DNA from: Arenimonas donghaensis DSM 18148 = HO3-R19
GTDB taxonomy: Bacteria; Pseudomonadota; Gammaproteobacteria; Xanthomonadales; Xanthomonadaceae
Reading direction: 5' to 3'
DNA length: 64,000 bases
NCBI RefSeq assembly: GCF_000743535.1
Contig: NZ_AVCJ01000001.1
Location: forward strand, 310,001 to 374,000
Of the stretch, positions 53,514 through 63,997 are shown in pieces (within the stretch, counting starts at the first letter, position 1; every line of letters begins with the position of its first letter). The notes below the pieces were generated by a model that saw only the letters and a list, made by a program, of their open reading frames with translations, was not told the DNA's origin and did not search any database. The translations under genes were made by a program, and so were the position numbers.

Positions 53514-54082
53514 GGCGCACCATCATAAGCGTCGGGGGTATTGGCATTGCCCAGGCGGCGGGGCGTGACGTCCAGCGTCGCCGGCTGCAGGGTCACCAGC
53601 GCTCGGTGTACCGCCCCTTCGCCCGCGGCCAGGGCTGCGGACGCGGCCTGTCCCAGCGCGGCGCGCGGCCACAGGCCAACGAGGGGCTGCAGGCCGCCCG
53701 CGTCACGCAGGCAACAGCCGTTTGGCGAGGCGAGCGCCGCGAGCCGGTCGAACAAGCCCGGTGGCAGGTCGAATACGTCCACGGGCAACAGCAACAACCA
53801 CGGCGTGGTGCACGCGGCCGCCAGTGCTTCGATGCCTGCCAGCGGTCCCGGCTGGCCCGGGCGCAGGTCCGGGACGCAGCGAAAGCCACGTGCCGCCCAG
53901 CGGGCATCTTCATCGCGAACGCTCGCGAGTCGCTGGCCGAAGGCCTGGACCTTGAGCTCGGTAAGCAAACCATCGAGCGCCGGCAAACCGCCGCGCAGGA
54001 GCCAGGCCTTGTCCCGTCCACCGACCCGTTCGCCGCGCCCCCCGGCCAGGATGCCCAGGGCGACGTCGGCAGGTGCGATCAC
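53510..54082 (-). CDS. mobA: Molybdenum cofactor guanylyltransferase MobA
   Basis: A GTG at 54082 overlapping the der stop (GTGA) gives a 190-residue protein; longer frames run antisense-like through der. The N-terminal nucleotide-binding loop [17 protein letters not shown] fits the LAGGxxxRMGxDK pattern, [18 protein letters not shown] and [10 protein letters not shown] follow, as in MobA. It attaches GMP to molybdopterin to make the bis-MGD cofactor. Tightly coupled to der upstream and moeA downstream. Confidence 0.92.
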   Translation of the reverse strand: MIAPADVALGILAGGRGERVGGRDKAWLLRGGLPALDGLLTELKVQAFGQRLASVRDEDARWAARGFRCVPDLRPGQPGPLAGIEALAAACTTPWLLLLPVDVFDLPPGLFDRLAALASPNGCCLRDAGGLQPLVGLWPRAALGQAASAALAAGEGAVHRALVTLQPATLDVTPRRLGNANTPDAYDGAP

Positions 54083-55479
54083 TTGCTGCGCTTGATGTGC
54101 CGGATCAGGCGGCGCTTGCGCTTGACCTGGCGTTCGGTCAGCACGTTCTTCTTGCCTTCGTACGGATTCTCGCCTTCCTTGAAGACGAACTTCACGGGCG
54201 TGCCGACCAGCTTGAACCGCTTGCGGAAGAAGTTCTCGAGGTAGCGCCGGTAGCTTTCGGTCAGCACCCGCAGGCGCGTGCCGTGCACGATGAAGGTCGG
54301 CGGATTGGCGCCACCGGGATGGCAATAACGCAGCTTCGAGACATGCCCGCGCACGGCCGGCGGCGGGAAGCTCTGGTAGGCGATTTCAAGCGCCTTGGTG
54401 ACTTCGGAGGTGCTGAATTCCTTGGTCGCCGAGGCGTGTGCGCGGTGGATGGCGCGGAACAATTCGCGCATGCCGGTGCCGTGCAGGGCCGAGATGGTGA
54501 TGCGTTCGGCCCACTCGCAGAACGACAGCTTGCGCACCAGCATGCCTTCAGTCTGTTCGCGCTGGTACTTGCTCTGGCCGTCCCACTTGTTGACCGCGAT
54601 CACCAGCGCCTTGCCGGCCTGCAGCACCAGGCCCAGCACGGTCGCGTCCTGTTCGGTCACGCCTTCGCCGGCATCGAGCAGCACCACGGCGACCTGGCAG
54701 GTTTCGATCGCCTGCAGGGTCTTGAAGACCGAGAACTTCTCCACCGCCTCTTCGACCTTGGATCGCCGGCGCAGGCCGGCGGTATCTATCAGGCGGTAGT
54801 CGCGGCCGTCGCGGGTCAGGTCCACCGCGATCGAGTCGCGGGTGGTACCGGGGACGTCGGAGGCGATCATGCGCTCCTCGCCGAGCAGGCGATTCACCAG
54901 CGTCGACTTGCCGACATTGGGCCGGCCCAGGAAGGCGATGCGGATGCGGTGCGGGTCGTCGGCAAGCACGGCGGCATCGCCGTCTTCGGGCAATTCCGGC
55001 ACCACTTCCTCGAGCAGCTCGGGAATACCGCGCTGGTGCGCCGCGGCCACCGGGATGACACGTTCGACGCCATAACGCGCGAACTCGCCCAGCACGGTCT
55101 GCAGGTCCAGGCCGTCGACCTTGTTGACCACCAGGAAGAAGCGCCGACCGGTCTTGCGCAGCCAGGCGAGGATGGCGTCGTCGATGGCCGAGGGACCTTC
55201 GCGCCCGTCAACGACGAACAGCACCAGGTCGGCCTCATCCACCGCCGCCCTCGCCTGCCGCGCCGTGGCGCCGGCCAGGCCTTCCTCGTCGCCGGACAGG
55301 CCGCCGGTGTCGCACAGGCCGAAGGGCCGGTCTTCGACCAGCCGGCAAAAGCCGTAATGACGGTCCCGGGTGACGCCGGGCTCGTCGTGGACGAGGGCGT
55401 CACGGCTGCGGGTCAACGCGTTGAACAGCGTCGACTTGCCGACGTTGGGACGGCCCACGAGAGCAACCAATGGCAACAA
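54079..55479 (-). CDS. der: Ribosome-assembly GTPase Der (EngA)
   Basis: A TTG at 55479, 6 bases after a GGGAGAG site, gives a 466-residue protein of normal Der length. No ATG fits; an upstream in-frame ATG would lie beyond the ribosome-binding site. Two tandem GTPase domains are present, each with GRPNVGKS (residues 9-16 and 185-192), DTGG/DTAG switch motifs and NKVD/NKWD. A C-terminal KH-like domain with a basic tail ([19 protein letters not shown]) completes it. Der is essential for 50S subunit assembly. It lies 31 bases after bamB and overlaps mobA. Confidence 0.95.
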   Translation of the reverse strand: MLPLVALVGRPNVGKSTLFNALTRSRDALVHDEPGVTRDRHYGFCRLVEDRPFGLCDTGGLSGDEEGLAGATARQARAAVDEADLVLFVVDGREGPSAIDDAILAWLRKTGRRFFLVVNKVDGLDLQTVLGEFARYGVERVIPVAAAHQRGIPELLEEVVPELPEDGDAAVLADDPHRIRIAFLGRPNVGKSTLVNRLLGEERMIASDVPGTTRDSIAVDLTRDGRDYRLIDTAGLRRRSKVEEAVEKFSVFKTLQAIETCQVAVVLLDAGEGVTEQDATVLGLVLQAGKALVIAVNKWDGQSKYQREQTEGMLVRKLSFCEWAERITISALHGTGMRELFRAIHRAHASATKEFSTSEVTKALEIAYQSFPPPAVRGHVSKLRYCHPGGANPPTFIVHGTRLRVLTESYRRYLENFFRKRFKLVGTPVKFVFKEGENPYEGKKNVLTERQVKRKRRLIRHIKRSK

Positions 55480-55510
55480 AAGAAACTCTCCCGTGGAATG
55501 CGAAGCCGGC

Positions 55511-56734
55511 TTATTGCGCCGGCGACGGGTAAGCGGACAGGCGGCCTTCGGAATCAAGGACCACCAGGATGCCGGTCGGGGTCACCTGCGGGGTGCCGCG
55601 GATCGGGGCCTTGCCGGCGCGGTCGCGGCCGACGATGACGCCGTCGTTGCTGCGCACCCAGTGCACGTAGCCTTCGATGTCGCCCACCACCAGGTAGCTG
55701 CCGTGGATGGCCGGCGTGGTCAGCCAGCGGCGGGCCAGGACGTCCTGGCGCCAGAGGGCCGAACCGGAATTGCGGTCCAGCGCCCAGAGGGTGCCGGCCG
55801 GGTCGGAGAGCACCACGCGGTCGGCCAGCAGCGCCAGGCCGGAATAACCGCCGGTGTCGCGGTTCCACAGCGGGCGGCCGTTCTGGGTGGAGATGGCCAT
55901 GGTCTGGCCGACGAAGCTGGTGGCGTAGAGCTCGGAATAGCCCAGGGCGATTTCGCCATCGACGTCGGCCATGCGGTCGAGGTCGTTGCGGCCTTCGGCT
56001 TCGCCGACGAGCTGGGTCCAGGCGACCAGGCCGTCCTGCAGGCGCAGGGCGACGACGGTGCCGTCGTCATAGCCCAGGTACACCAGCTGGCCATCGCTGA
56101 CCGGCGCGCCGTTGCCGCGCACGCTCAGCGCCGGGATGCCACGGTCGAACACCCACTTGCGGGTGCCGTCGGCCGGGTCCAGGCCGAAGGTGCGGCCGTC
56201 GTTGCTGCGAACGATGATGCGGTCGGCCGTGACCAGGGGCGCGGCCAGCACCTCAGAGGTGACCTTGACGCGCCAGCGCTCGGCGCCGGTTTCGGCGTCC
56301 AGGGCCACGACTTCACCGTTGCGGCCGCCGGCGATGACCATGCCGTTGCCGACACCGGGTCCGCCGCTGAGGCCGCCGTCCACCGCCTTGCGGCGCCAGA
56401 AGAAGATGCGGCTGCCCTGCTTGCCGCCCGGCGCGACTTCCGAGTCCCAGATTTCCTTGCCGGTGTTGGCGTCGATCGCCAGCACGCGGCCTTCGTCGTT
56501 GGACACGTACAGGCGGTCGCCTTCGATGGCGGGACGCTGGCGCAGGCCAAGCCGGGCATTGTCGTCGCCCAGCTTGCGCGACCACGCCTTGGACACCGCG
56601 ATGGGGGTGGCGATTTCGGTGAGTTCAGCGGGCTCAAGGGCCTTGCTGGCCTTGTCGCCGAACCAGCCCTTGAGGGTCGAACAGCCGGTGGCGAACGCCA
56701 GCAGCGCGGCGATGATCAGGGTACGACGCAGCAT
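55511..56734 (-). CDS. bamB: Outer-membrane assembly lipoprotein BamB
   Basis: This 407-residue protein has a lipoprotein signal (LLAFATGCS, Cys18) and eight PQQ-like beta-propeller repeats ([38 protein letters not shown] and others). BamB supports BamA in inserting outer-membrane barrels. It is placed between yfgM and der, as in many Gammaproteobacteria, with 4-base and 31-base gaps. Nothing unusual. Confidence 0.95.
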   Translation of the reverse strand: MLRRTLIIAALLAFATGCSTLKGWFGDKASKALEPAELTEIATPIAVSKAWSRKLGDDNARLGLRQRPAIEGDRLYVSNDEGRVLAIDANTGKEIWDSEVAPGGKQGSRIFFWRRKAVDGGLSGGPGVGNGMVIAGGRNGEVVALDAETGAERWRVKVTSEVLAAPLVTADRIIVRSNDGRTFGLDPADGTRKWVFDRGIPALSVRGNGAPVSDGQLVYLGYDDGTVVALRLQDGLVAWTQLVGEAEGRNDLDRMADVDGEIALGYSELYATSFVGQTMAISTQNGRPLWNRDTGGYSGLALLADRVVLSDPAGTLWALDRNSGSALWRQDVLARRWLTTPAIHGSYLVVGDIEGYVHWVRSNDGVIVGRDRAGKAPIRGTPQVTPTGILVVLDSEGRLSAYPSPAQ

Positions 56735-56738
56735 GCGC

Positions 56739-57389
56739 TCAGGCCTCCGGGGTCTCGGGCAGGCGGCCGCCGGCCGCGGTGAATTTCATTTCGACGATGC
56801 CACGGGTCGGCGCGGCCAGGTCGAGCGCGGCCAGGGCCTGCTCGTAGGCCTGGCGGGCCTGTTCGCGGTTGCCCAGCGCGAGCTCGGCATCACCACGCAG
56901 TTCACCGGCGACGCCGGGATAGCTGGGCAGGGGCTGGGCGTCGAGCCGCTTGAGCACGTCTTCGTGGCGATCCAGGCCCGCCAGCAGGCGCATGGCGCGC
57001 AGCTGCAGCAGCTCGGCCAGGGCCGGGTCCAGGTGTTCGGTGGGAACGGCGTCGAGCTTGGCGATCGCCTCCTCGGCCTTGCCGTCGGCCTGCAGGCGCT
57101 GGGCTTCGTTGAGCGCGACCAGGGCGACGTAGGGCGTTTCCGGATGGTTCTGGCTGATCGCCGCGGCGTGGGCCAGGGCCTTGTCGGTCTGGTCGCCTTC
57201 CGAGGCGCGGGTGTAGGCCAGGAATTCGGACGCGGCCTCGACCTTGCGCAGCTCGCCCTGGTTCTGCCACCACTGCCAGCCACCCAGGGCGGCCAGGCCC
57301 AGGGCGACGCCGGTGATCAGGGAAGAGCCGTTGTTCTTGAGCCAGGCGCGAACGCGTTCGCCCTGTTCGTGTTCGTCAATGTCGGTCAT
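56739..57389 (-). CDS. yfgM: YfgM-like TPR membrane protein
   Basis: This 216-residue protein has an N-terminal cytoplasmic stretch (MTDIDEHEQGERVRAWLKNN), one membrane helix (about 22-42) and periplasmic tetratricopeptide-like helices (YVALVALNEAQRLQADGKAE, GELRGDAELALGNREQARQA). YfgM works with the Sec-PpiD chaperone network. Position immediately upstream of bamB is standard. Confidence 0.92.
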   Translation of the reverse strand: MTDIDEHEQGERVRAWLKNNGSSLITGVALGLAALGGWQWWQNQGELRKVEAASEFLAYTRASEGDQTDKALAHAAAISQNHPETPYVALVALNEAQRLQADGKAEEAIAKLDAVPTEHLDPALAELLQLRAMRLLAGLDRHEDVLKRLDAQPLPSYPGVAGELRGDAELALGNREQARQAYEQALAALDLAAPTRGIVEMKFTAAGGRLPETPEA

Positions 57390-57455
57390 GGATCACTTCT
57401 TCGGGCCCGCGCACGGTGGGCGCAGGCAGTGGGTCGGGTCGCCGGGCGCGGTGGT

Positions 57456-58334
57456 TCACCGGGCAGGCTGGGGTTCACCGCCAGAGGATACCGTAAAGCG
57501 GGCGACGTTCGCCGCGCGGAAGGGCGCCAGATCCAGCACCTTGCCGTCGTGCAGCACTTCCACCGCCCCGGCATTGCCCAGGGTGACGTAACCCACTTCA
57601 CCATCGGCGTAACGGCGCTCTTCACCGGCCTTGAGCAGGGCGCGCTCGAGCCGGCGACCCTGGGGGTCGTTCACTTCCAGCCAGCTCTCGCCGCTGAACC
57701 GCAGCACAAGGCCGTCGCCGGCATCGAGCGCCGCCGGCGGCTCGGGCGAAGGATTCTTCTTGGGCACCGGTGCCATGGACGCCATGATCGGTTCCGGGCC
57801 GGCGTCTGCCGGTTGCGTACCGGGCGTCGCCAGGGCAACCGCGGGCGCGGCGTCGGGACCCGGCTCAAAGCCGGGGTCGAGCGCCGGCAGTACCGAGGGG
57901 TCGGCCTCAAGCGTCAGCGGCAGCGGCTTTTCGGCATTCTGGTAGTGCCGGGCCACCAGCACCACCGGCACGACCAGCACCGCGGTCATCACCAGGTACA
58001 CGGCGTTGCGCAGGGAGGTGTCGAGCGTGCGGCGAAAGCGCGAGCGCGAGGCCATCGGCACCAGCACCGGCGCGGGCGCCGGCGCCAACACCGGCGCCGC
58101 CAGTTCCTGCGGCAGTCCCAACAGGCGCAGGTAGCTGCCCAGGTAGCTTCGCACGTAGATCGGCGCGCCCAGGCGGGCCCAGTCCTCGCGCTCCATGGCG
58201 TCGATGATCGCCACCGGCAGGCGCAGCTGCTGGCCGGCCTGTTCCTGGCTCATGCCCTGTTTGTCGCGGGCCGCGCGCAGGCGCAGGCCGATGGGTTCTT
58301 CGAACAAAGCTTCCTGCCGGCCTTCGCTGCTCAT
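57456..58334 (-). CDS. rodZ: RodZ-like HTH membrane protein
   Basis: This 292-residue protein has a cytoplasmic HTH domain (residues 16-80; IGLRLRAARDKQGMSQEQAG, YVRSYLGSYLRLLGLP), a membrane helix (about 112-130), a Pro/Ala-rich periplasmic linker and a C-terminal beta domain (DGLVLRFSGESWLEVNDPQG). RodZ links MreB to the cell-wall elongation machinery and so sets rod shape. It overlaps pilW by 4 bases. There is a 66-base gap to yfgM, where ispG and hisS lie in other gammaproteobacteria. Confidence 0.93.
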   Translation of the reverse strand: MSSEGRQEALFEEPIGLRLRAARDKQGMSQEQAGQQLRLPVAIIDAMEREDWARLGAPIYVRSYLGSYLRLLGLPQELAAPVLAPAPAPVLVPMASRSRFRRTLDTSLRNAVYLVMTAVLVVPVVLVARHYQNAEKPLPLTLEADPSVLPALDPGFEPGPDAAPAVALATPGTQPADAGPEPIMASMAPVPKKNPSPEPPAALDAGDGLVLRFSGESWLEVNDPQGRRLERALLKAGEERRYADGEVGYVTLGNAGAVEVLHDGKVLDLAPFRAANVARFTVSSGGEPQPAR

Positions 58335-59128
58335 GACTGCGGAGATTCCTTACTGGCGGTTGGCGTGTAGTCGGGGTAGTTGGTGCGCAAACGGTTGCGA
58401 TAGCGTTCGGCGGCGGCCCGGTCGCCGGCGCCCTCCTCGATGGCGATCGCCAGGTCGAGCAGTTCGGCGCCGACCTCGGCCACCGACTCGCGACGCTGGA
58501 AAAACGCCCGGGCACCGAGGAAGTCACCCTGCCGGAACTGCAGCCGGGCCATCTGTTCAAGCAACAGCGCGTTTTCGGGCTCGATGTCCAGGCCCTTGCG
58601 CAGGGCCGGCTCGGCGCGGCCGTACTGACCGCCGAGCATGGAACAGCGTCCGGCGTTGTAATACGCCTGCGCCTTGGCTTCGTAGAAGGGGTCGAGCACG
58701 GCGCGCGAGAAGACCTGGTCGGCCTCGTCGTAGCGCTGGCGCTCGCACAGCCAGGCGCCGTAGGCGTTGAGCACGTGGCCGGTGTCGGGGGCCAGCTTGG
58801 CCGCCTGGGCAAAATGTTCGCCGGCACGGGCGGAATCGTTCAGGGTCTGCCGGATCATGCCCATCACGACCTGCACGTCGGCCGAGCCGGGGTCGCTGCG
58901 CATCGCGCGCTGTGCCCGGTCCATGGCCACGTCGAGCTTGCCGGAGGCGAGGTAGTTCTGCGCCAGCTGCAGGTTGGCCAGGCCCTTGTTGCTCATCTCC
59001 GGCTGCACCTTGGTGGCGCGGGTCGCGCCGCTCCCCGTACCGGTGCCGGCGCAGGCCGCCAGGGTCAGCGCCAGGGCGCCGGCGAAGAGGAACTTGCCGG
59101 ACATCGGCCACACTGCGTCACGCCGCAT
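58331..59128 (-). CDS. pilW: Type IV pilus biogenesis lipoprotein PilW/PilF
   Basis: The ATG at 59128 is behind AGGGGG and overlaps rlmN by 11 bases; another ATG at 59104 also fits. The 265-residue product is a lipoprotein ([11 protein letters not shown]) followed by about six TPR repeats ([40 protein letters not shown]). PilF/PilW helps assemble and localise the PilQ secretin for type IV pili. Order between rlmN and rodZ is conserved in Xanthomonadales and Pseudomonas. Confidence 0.93.
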   Translation of the reverse strand: MRRDAVWPMSGKFLFAGALALTLAACAGTGTGSGATRATKVQPEMSNKGLANLQLAQNYLASGKLDVAMDRAQRAMRSDPGSADVQVVMGMIRQTLNDSARAGEHFAQAAKLAPDTGHVLNAYGAWLCERQRYDEADQVFSRAVLDPFYEAKAQAYYNAGRCSMLGGQYGRAEPALRKGLDIEPENALLLEQMARLQFRQGDFLGARAFFQRRESVAEVGAELLDLAIAIEEGAGDRAAAERYRNRLRTNYPDYTPTASKESPQS

Positions 59129-60269
59129 CGGAAACCCCCTGTTGTTCGAGCTTTCGCTTGAATTCGGACTGGCGACGCGTGCGATCCATGACCTGGCCCT
59201 TGAGCTGGCCGCAGGCCGCATCGATATCGTCGCCACGGGTGCGCCGGACCATGGCAAGCACGCCGGCGTCTTGCAGGATCTTCTGGAACGCGCGGATCTC
59301 GGTCTCGCCGCTGCGTTCGAAACGCGTGCCGGCGAACGGGTTGAAGGGGATCAGGTTGACCTTGCCCGCGTCGGCGTACTGCATCTTGTTGGAGAACGAC
59401 TTCATCAGCTTCGCCAGCTCGCGGGCGGTGGCCGGGGAATCGTTGACGCCCTTCATCAGGGTGTATTCGAAGGTGATCGAGTCGCCCTTCTTCTTGCGCT
59501 GCAGGTAGCGCACGCAGGCGTCCATCAGCTCGGCCACGGGATACTTCTTGTTGAGCGGGATCAGCTCGGTGCGAAGTTCATCGTTGGGCGCGTGCAGGGA
59601 AACGGCCAGGGCCACGTCCGACTCGACCGCGAGCCGGTCGATCATCGGCACCAGGCCCGAGGTGGACAGGGTGACGCGCTTGTTGGCCAGGCCGAAGCCC
59701 AGGTCGTCGCGCATCAGGCTCATGGCGCGCACGACGTTGTCGAAATTGAGCAGCGGCTCGCCCATGCCCATCATCACGACGTTGGTGAGCTTGCGATTGA
59801 GGTGGGTCTTGTTGCCCAGGTGTTTGGAGGCGACCCACACCTGACCGATGATCTCGGCGGTGCTGAGGTTGCGGTTGAACCCCTGGGTCGCGGTCGAGCA
59901 GAACTGGCAGTTCAGGCCGCAGCCGACCTGGCTGGACACGCACAGCGTGCCCCGGCCCTTGTCGGGGATGAACACGGCCTCGATGGCGTTGCCGGCATCC
60001 ATGCCCAACAGCCACTTGTGGGTACCGTCCGCCGACGGCTTGTCGAAAAGCACGTTCGGCGGAAGGATTTCGGCGACCGCCTCGAGCTTGGCACGCAGTG
60101 CCTTGCCGACGTCGGTCATTTCGGAGAATTCGGTGACGTGCTGGTGGTAGATCCACTTCATCACCTGGTGGGCGCGGAAGCGCTTCTCGCCGAGGGTATC
60201 GGCGAAGAAGTGCTCCATGCCCTCGCGATCGAGGTCGAGCAGGTTGGTCTTGGCGACGGCCTCGTTCAC
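59118..60269 (-). CDS. rlmN: Dual-specificity RNA methyltransferase RlmN
   Basis: This 383-residue radical-SAM enzyme has the cluster motif Cys117-GLN-Cys121-QF-Cys124, GMGEPLLN for SAM binding, and a late conserved Cys in [14 protein letters not shown] that forms the methylation intermediate. It methylates C2 of A2503 in 23S rRNA and A37 of some tRNAs. It starts 8 bases after ndk. Confidence 0.96.
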   Translation of the reverse strand: MNEAVAKTNLLDLDREGMEHFFADTLGEKRFRAHQVMKWIYHQHVTEFSEMTDVGKALRAKLEAVAEILPPNVLFDKPSADGTHKWLLGMDAGNAIEAVFIPDKGRGTLCVSSQVGCGLNCQFCSTATQGFNRNLSTAEIIGQVWVASKHLGNKTHLNRKLTNVVMMGMGEPLLNFDNVVRAMSLMRDDLGFGLANKRVTLSTSGLVPMIDRLAVESDVALAVSLHAPNDELRTELIPLNKKYPVAELMDACVRYLQRKKKGDSITFEYTLMKGVNDSPATARELAKLMKSFSNKMQYADAGKVNLIPFNPFAGTRFERSGETEIRAFQKILQDAGVLAMVRRTRGDDIDAACGQLKGQVMDRTRRQSEFKRKLEQQGVSDAA

Positions 60270-60277
60270 GGCATCAC

Positions 60278-60703
60278 TCAGCGCGGGCAGAGCTCGGTGG
60301 CGCTGAAGAAGTACGCGGTTTCGATCGCGGCGTTCTCCAGGCTGTCCGAGCCGTGCACGGCGTTGGCGTCGATGGTCTCGGCGAAGTCGGCGCGGATGGT
60401 GCCCGCCGCGGCTTCCTTCGGATTGGTGGCGCCCATCAGGTCGCGGTTCTTCGCGACGGCGTTCTCGCCCTCGAGCACCTGGATCATCACCGGACCCGAG
60501 GTCATGAACTCGACCAGGGCGTTGAAGAAGGGGCGTTCGCGGTGCACCGCGTAGAAGCCCTCGGCTTCCTTGCGGGAAAGGTGCTTCATCTTGGCCGCGA
60601 CGATCTTCAGGCCGGCCTTTTCGAAGCGGGCGTAGATTTCGCCGATGACGTTCTTGGCGACCGCGTCGGGCTTGATGATGGAAATGGTGCGCTCCAGCGC
60701 CAT
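60278..60703 (-). CDS. ndk: Nucleoside diphosphate kinase
   Basis: This 141-residue enzyme has [15 protein letters not shown] at the N-terminus, the active-site histidine in [12 protein letters not shown], and [20 protein letters not shown]. It moves phosphate between nucleoside di- and triphosphates. It heads the long leftward core operon. The 232-base gap to the divergent tetR gene should hold both promoters; no exact boxes were assigned. Confidence 0.97.
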   Translation of the reverse strand: MALERTISIIKPDAVAKNVIGEIYARFEKAGLKIVAAKMKHLSRKEAEGFYAVHRERPFFNALVEFMTSGPVMIQVLEGENAVAKNRDLMGATNPKEAAAGTIRADFAETIDANAVHGSDSLENAAIETAYFFSATELCPR

Positions 60704-60935
60704 GGTGTAACTCCGTAGGTTCTAGGGGTTTTGGGAGCCCATGAATTTATCACAAAACCCCGTCCTGGCGAGGGTTTAGCGCAAATCCCTGAATATTTCC
60801 AGCAGCATCGGCCACCCCACTCTCACGGGGCGTGCCCGAGCGTTCCTCCCAGCGCTGGTTTGAATTGGCCATTTGACCGCGGCGCCAGTCCGGGTACACT
60901 CGCCAACACCTGTTTGAATCGAACGCTGGCAAGCC

Positions 60936-61556
60936 ATGAGCACGAGTCATTTCAACACCAAGGAACGCATCCTGGGCGCCGCCGAAGAGCTGTTCGCCCA
61001 GCACGGCTTCGCGGGCACCTCGCTGCGCCAGGTCACCAGCCGTGCCGACGTCAACATCGCGGCGGTGAACTACCATTTCGGCAGCAAGGAGAACCTGGTC
61101 AACGAGGTCTTCCGGCGCCGCATGGACGAGATGAGCGAACGCCGCCTGGCCCTGCTCAAGCAGGCCCAGGACAAACACCCGGGCGATCTCGAGGCCATCC
61201 TGTCGGCCTTCATCGAACCCCCGCTGGCCCTGACCATCGACCGCCACGGCGGCTCGGCCTTCGTCCGGGTGCTGGCGCGTGCTTTCGCCGAGAAAAACGA
61301 CCGGCTGCGCAAGTTCCTGTCCGACAACTACGGCCACGTGCTGCGCGAGTTCGCCAAGGCCCTGGGACAGGCCCTGCCCCAGCTGGCCAAGGAAGACCTG
61401 TACTGGCGGCTGGACTTCACCGCCGGCGCGCTCACCTACGCCATGGCCGACTTCGGCCTGATCAAGCGGCCGGCGGGCGTGTCCGAAAAGGCCCACTGCG
61501 AGAAGGCCGCCCAGGCCCTGATCCGCTTCGCGGCCGCCGGCCTGCGCGCCGGCTGA
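60936..61556 (+). CDS. TetR-family regulator (PsrA-like) of fatty-acid degradation
   Basis: This 206-residue protein has an N-terminal HTH (KERILGAAEELFAQHGFAGT, VNIAAVNYHFGSKENLVNEV) and a helical ligand domain. The sequence and placement before a fatty-acid oxidation gene resemble PsrA of Pseudomonas, which represses beta-oxidation genes and is released by long-chain fatty acids. Ligand and targets are inferred. It lies 51 bases upstream of the oxidation gene, in the same direction. Confidence 0.88.
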   Translation: MSTSHFNTKERILGAAEELFAQHGFAGTSLRQVTSRADVNIAAVNYHFGSKENLVNEVFRRRMDEMSERRLALLKQAQDKHPGDLEAILSAFIEPPLALTIDRHGGSAFVRVLARAFAEKNDRLRKFLSDNYGHVLREFAKALGQALPQLAKEDLYWRLDFTAGALTYAMADFGLIKRPAGVSEKAHCEKAAQALIRFAAAGLRAG

Positions 61557-61607
61557 AATCCGGCCACTTCCCCCATCCTCCTCCCTCCTCCCCACGGAGC
61601 TGAACCC

Positions 61608-63977
61608 ATGCCCCAACTTCGAATCCGCAAGGTGGCCGTGCTTGGCGCCGGCGTGATGGGCGCGCAGATCGCCGCCCACCTCGCCAATGCCGACGTGGAA
61701 ACCATCCTGTTCGACCTTCCCGCCAAGGAAGGCAAGCCCAATGGCATCGTCGACAAGGCGCTGGCCAACCTGGCCAAGCTTTCGCCGGCGCCCTTCGCCA
61801 GCAAGGCCAAGGCCGCGGCGATCACCCCGGCCAATTACGACCAGCACCTGGACCTGCTCAAGGACTGCGACCTGATCATCGAGGCCATCGCCGAGCGCAT
61901 GGACTGGAAGAAGGCCCTGTACGACCGCATCGAGGACCACGTGGCCCCGCACGCCATCCTGGCCTCGAACACTTCCGGCTTGTCGATCAATGGTTTGGCC
62001 GAGGTTCTTCCGGAATCACTTCATACCCGGTTCTGCGGCGTGCATTTCTTCAACCCGCCGCGCTACATGCACTTGGCCGAGCTCATCCCCTGCGCGAAGA
62101 CTGACCGCGAAGTGCTTGAAGGGCTTGAGGAATTCCTGGTAACGACCCTGGGCAAAGGGGTGGTCTATGCCAAGGACACCCCGAACTTCATCGGCAACCG
62201 CATTGGCGTGTTCTCGATCCTCGCCACGATGCACCACACTGCCGAGTGCAAGCTGGGCTTCGACGAGGTCGACGCCCTGACCGGCCCGCTGCTGGGGCGC
62301 CCGAAGTCGGCGACCTACCGCACCTCCGACGTGGTCGGCCTCGACACCATGGCCCACGTCATCAAGACCATGGCCGACACCCTGCCCGACGACCCCTGGC
62401 ACAAGTACTTCAAGACCCCCGACTGGCTCAAGGCCCTGATCGACAAGGGTGCCCTGGGCCAGAAGACCGGCGCCGGCATCTTCATGAAGAAGGGCAAGGA
62501 GATCCAGGTCCTGGACCTCAAGGCCCAGGACTATCGCCCGGCCACCGGCACCGCTGATCCCGAGCTGGTGGCGATCCTCAAGCACAAGAACCCGGCCGAG
62601 AAGTTCGCCCAGCTGCGCGCCAGCGAGCATCCGCAGGCGAAGTTCCTGTGGGCGATGTTCCGCGACCTGTTCCACTACAGCGCCTACCACCTGTCCTCGA
62701 TCGCCGACACCGCCCGCGACGTCGACCTGGCCATCCGCTGGGGTTACGGCTGGAAGCTGGGCCCGTTCGAGACCTGGCAGGCCGCCGGCTGGAAGCAGGT
62801 GGCCGAGTGGATCGCCGAGGACATCGTGGCCGGCAAGGCCATGTCCAGCGCGCCCCTGCCCGACTGGGTCTTCGACGGCCGCGACGGCGTGCACGCCGCC
62901 GAGGGCAGCTTCAGCCCGGCCAAGGGCGAGAAGCTGCCGCGCTCGAACCTGGCCGTGTACAACCGCCAGCGCTTCCCGGACCCGGTGCTGGGCGAACGCG
63001 CCAGCCCGGGCGACACGGTGTTCGAGACCGACGCGGTGCGCATGTGGCACGACGGCGACGGCATCGCGGTGCTGAGCTTCAAGACCAAGATGCATACCGT
63101 CAACGACGGCGTGCTGGCCGGCGTCCAGGAGGCCATCGACCGGGCCGAGAAGGATTTCCGCGGCCTGGTGATCTGGCAGCCCAGCGAGCCTTTCTCCGCC
63201 GGCGCCGACCTCGCGGGGGCCCTGGGCTCGCTGCAGGCCGGCAAGCTCGACGAGTTCGACGCCATGGTGGCCAACTTCCAGGCCACCAGCCAGCGCATCA
63301 AGTATTCGCTGGTGCCGGTGGTGGCCGCCGTGCGCGGCCTGGCCCTGGGCGGCGGCTGCGAGTTCCAGATGCACGCGGCGCGCAGCGTCTTCGCGCTGGA
63401 AAGTTACGTCGGCCTGGTCGAGGCCGGTGTCGGCCTGCTGCCGGCCGGTGGTGGCCTCAAGGAAATCGCCGTGCGCGCCGCCCAGGCGGCCGGCCCGGGT
63501 GGCGACGTCTTCGCCCAGCTCAAGCCGATGTTCGAAGCCGTGGCCATGGGCAAGGTGGCGACCTCGGCCTTCGAGGCCAAGGAGCTCGGACTGGCCCGCG
63601 AGTCCGACCGGGTGGTCTTCAACGCCTATGAGCTGCTGCACGTGGCCAAGGCCCAGGCCCGCGGCCTGGCCGAGTCGGCCTACCGCCCGCCCCTGCCCGC
63701 CCGCGCCATCCCGGTGGCCGGCGACGTCGGCATCGCCACCTTCCGGATGATGCTCGAAAACATGATCGAGGGCCGCTTCATCTCCGAGCACGACTACGAG
63801 GTGAGCAAGCGCATCGCCACCGTGATGTGCGGCGGCGAAATCGACCGTGGCGCCCTGGTGGACGAGGCGTGGCTGCTCAGGCTCGAGCGCGAGCACTTCG
63901 TGGCCCTGGCCCAGATGCCCAAGACCCAGGAACGCATCGCCCACATGCTCAAGACCGGCAAGCCGCTGCGTAACTGA
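61608..63977 (+). CDS. 3-hydroxyacyl-CoA dehydrogenase/enoyl-CoA hydratase fusion (FadB/FadN-like)
   Basis: This 789-residue enzyme begins with the NAD-binding 3-hydroxyacyl-CoA dehydrogenase domain (VAVLGAGVMGAQIAAHLA, then HFFNPPRYMHLAELIP, about 1-400). It ends with a crotonase-fold enoyl-CoA hydratase part (GLALGGGCEFQMHAARSV as oxyanion region, about 470-700). Dehydrogenase-first order matches FadN-like proteins rather than E. coli FadB, where the hydratase comes first. It hydrates and oxidises acyl-CoA in beta-oxidation. A GAGG site and an ATG at 63998 follow, the start of a further gene, most likely the partner thiolase. Confidence 0.93.
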   Translation: MPQLRIRKVAVLGAGVMGAQIAAHLANADVETILFDLPAKEGKPNGIVDKALANLAKLSPAPFASKAKAAAITPANYDQHLDLLKDCDLIIEAIAERMDWKKALYDRIEDHVAPHAILASNTSGLSINGLAEVLPESLHTRFCGVHFFNPPRYMHLAELIPCAKTDREVLEGLEEFLVTTLGKGVVYAKDTPNFIGNRIGVFSILATMHHTAECKLGFDEVDALTGPLLGRPKSATYRTSDVVGLDTMAHVIKTMADTLPDDPWHKYFKTPDWLKALIDKGALGQKTGAGIFMKKGKEIQVLDLKAQDYRPATGTADPELVAILKHKNPAEKFAQLRASEHPQAKFLWAMFRDLFHYSAYHLSSIADTARDVDLAIRWGYGWKLGPFETWQAAGWKQVAEWIAEDIVAGKAMSSAPLPDWVFDGRDGVHAAEGSFSPAKGEKLPRSNLAVYNRQRFPDPVLGERASPGDTVFETDAVRMWHDGDGIAVLSFKTKMHTVNDGVLAGVQEAIDRAEKDFRGLVIWQPSEPFSAGADLAGALGSLQAGKLDEFDAMVANFQATSQRIKYSLVPVVAAVRGLALGGGCEFQMHAARSVFALESYVGLVEAGVGLLPAGGGLKEIAVRAAQAAGPGGDVFAQLKPMFEAVAMGKVATSAFEAKELGLARESDRVVFNAYELLHVAKAQARGLAESAYRPPLPARAIPVAGDVGIATFRMMLENMIEGRFISEHDYEVSKRIATVMCGGEIDRGALVDEAWLLRLEREHFVALAQMPKTQERIAHMLKTGKPLRN

Positions 63978-63997
63978 GCCGCGACGAGGACAAACAC

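Noticed and set aside
51174-53528. 784-codon open frame on the + strand opposite moeB and moeA
   Set aside because: It is antisense to two well-recognised enzymes; its product is Gln/Arg/His-rich with no family likeness, a usual artefact of high-GC third positions.
56112-58370. 752-codon open frame on the + strand opposite bamB, yfgM and rodZ
   Set aside because: Antisense to three conserved core genes, low-complexity product, no ribosome-binding site.
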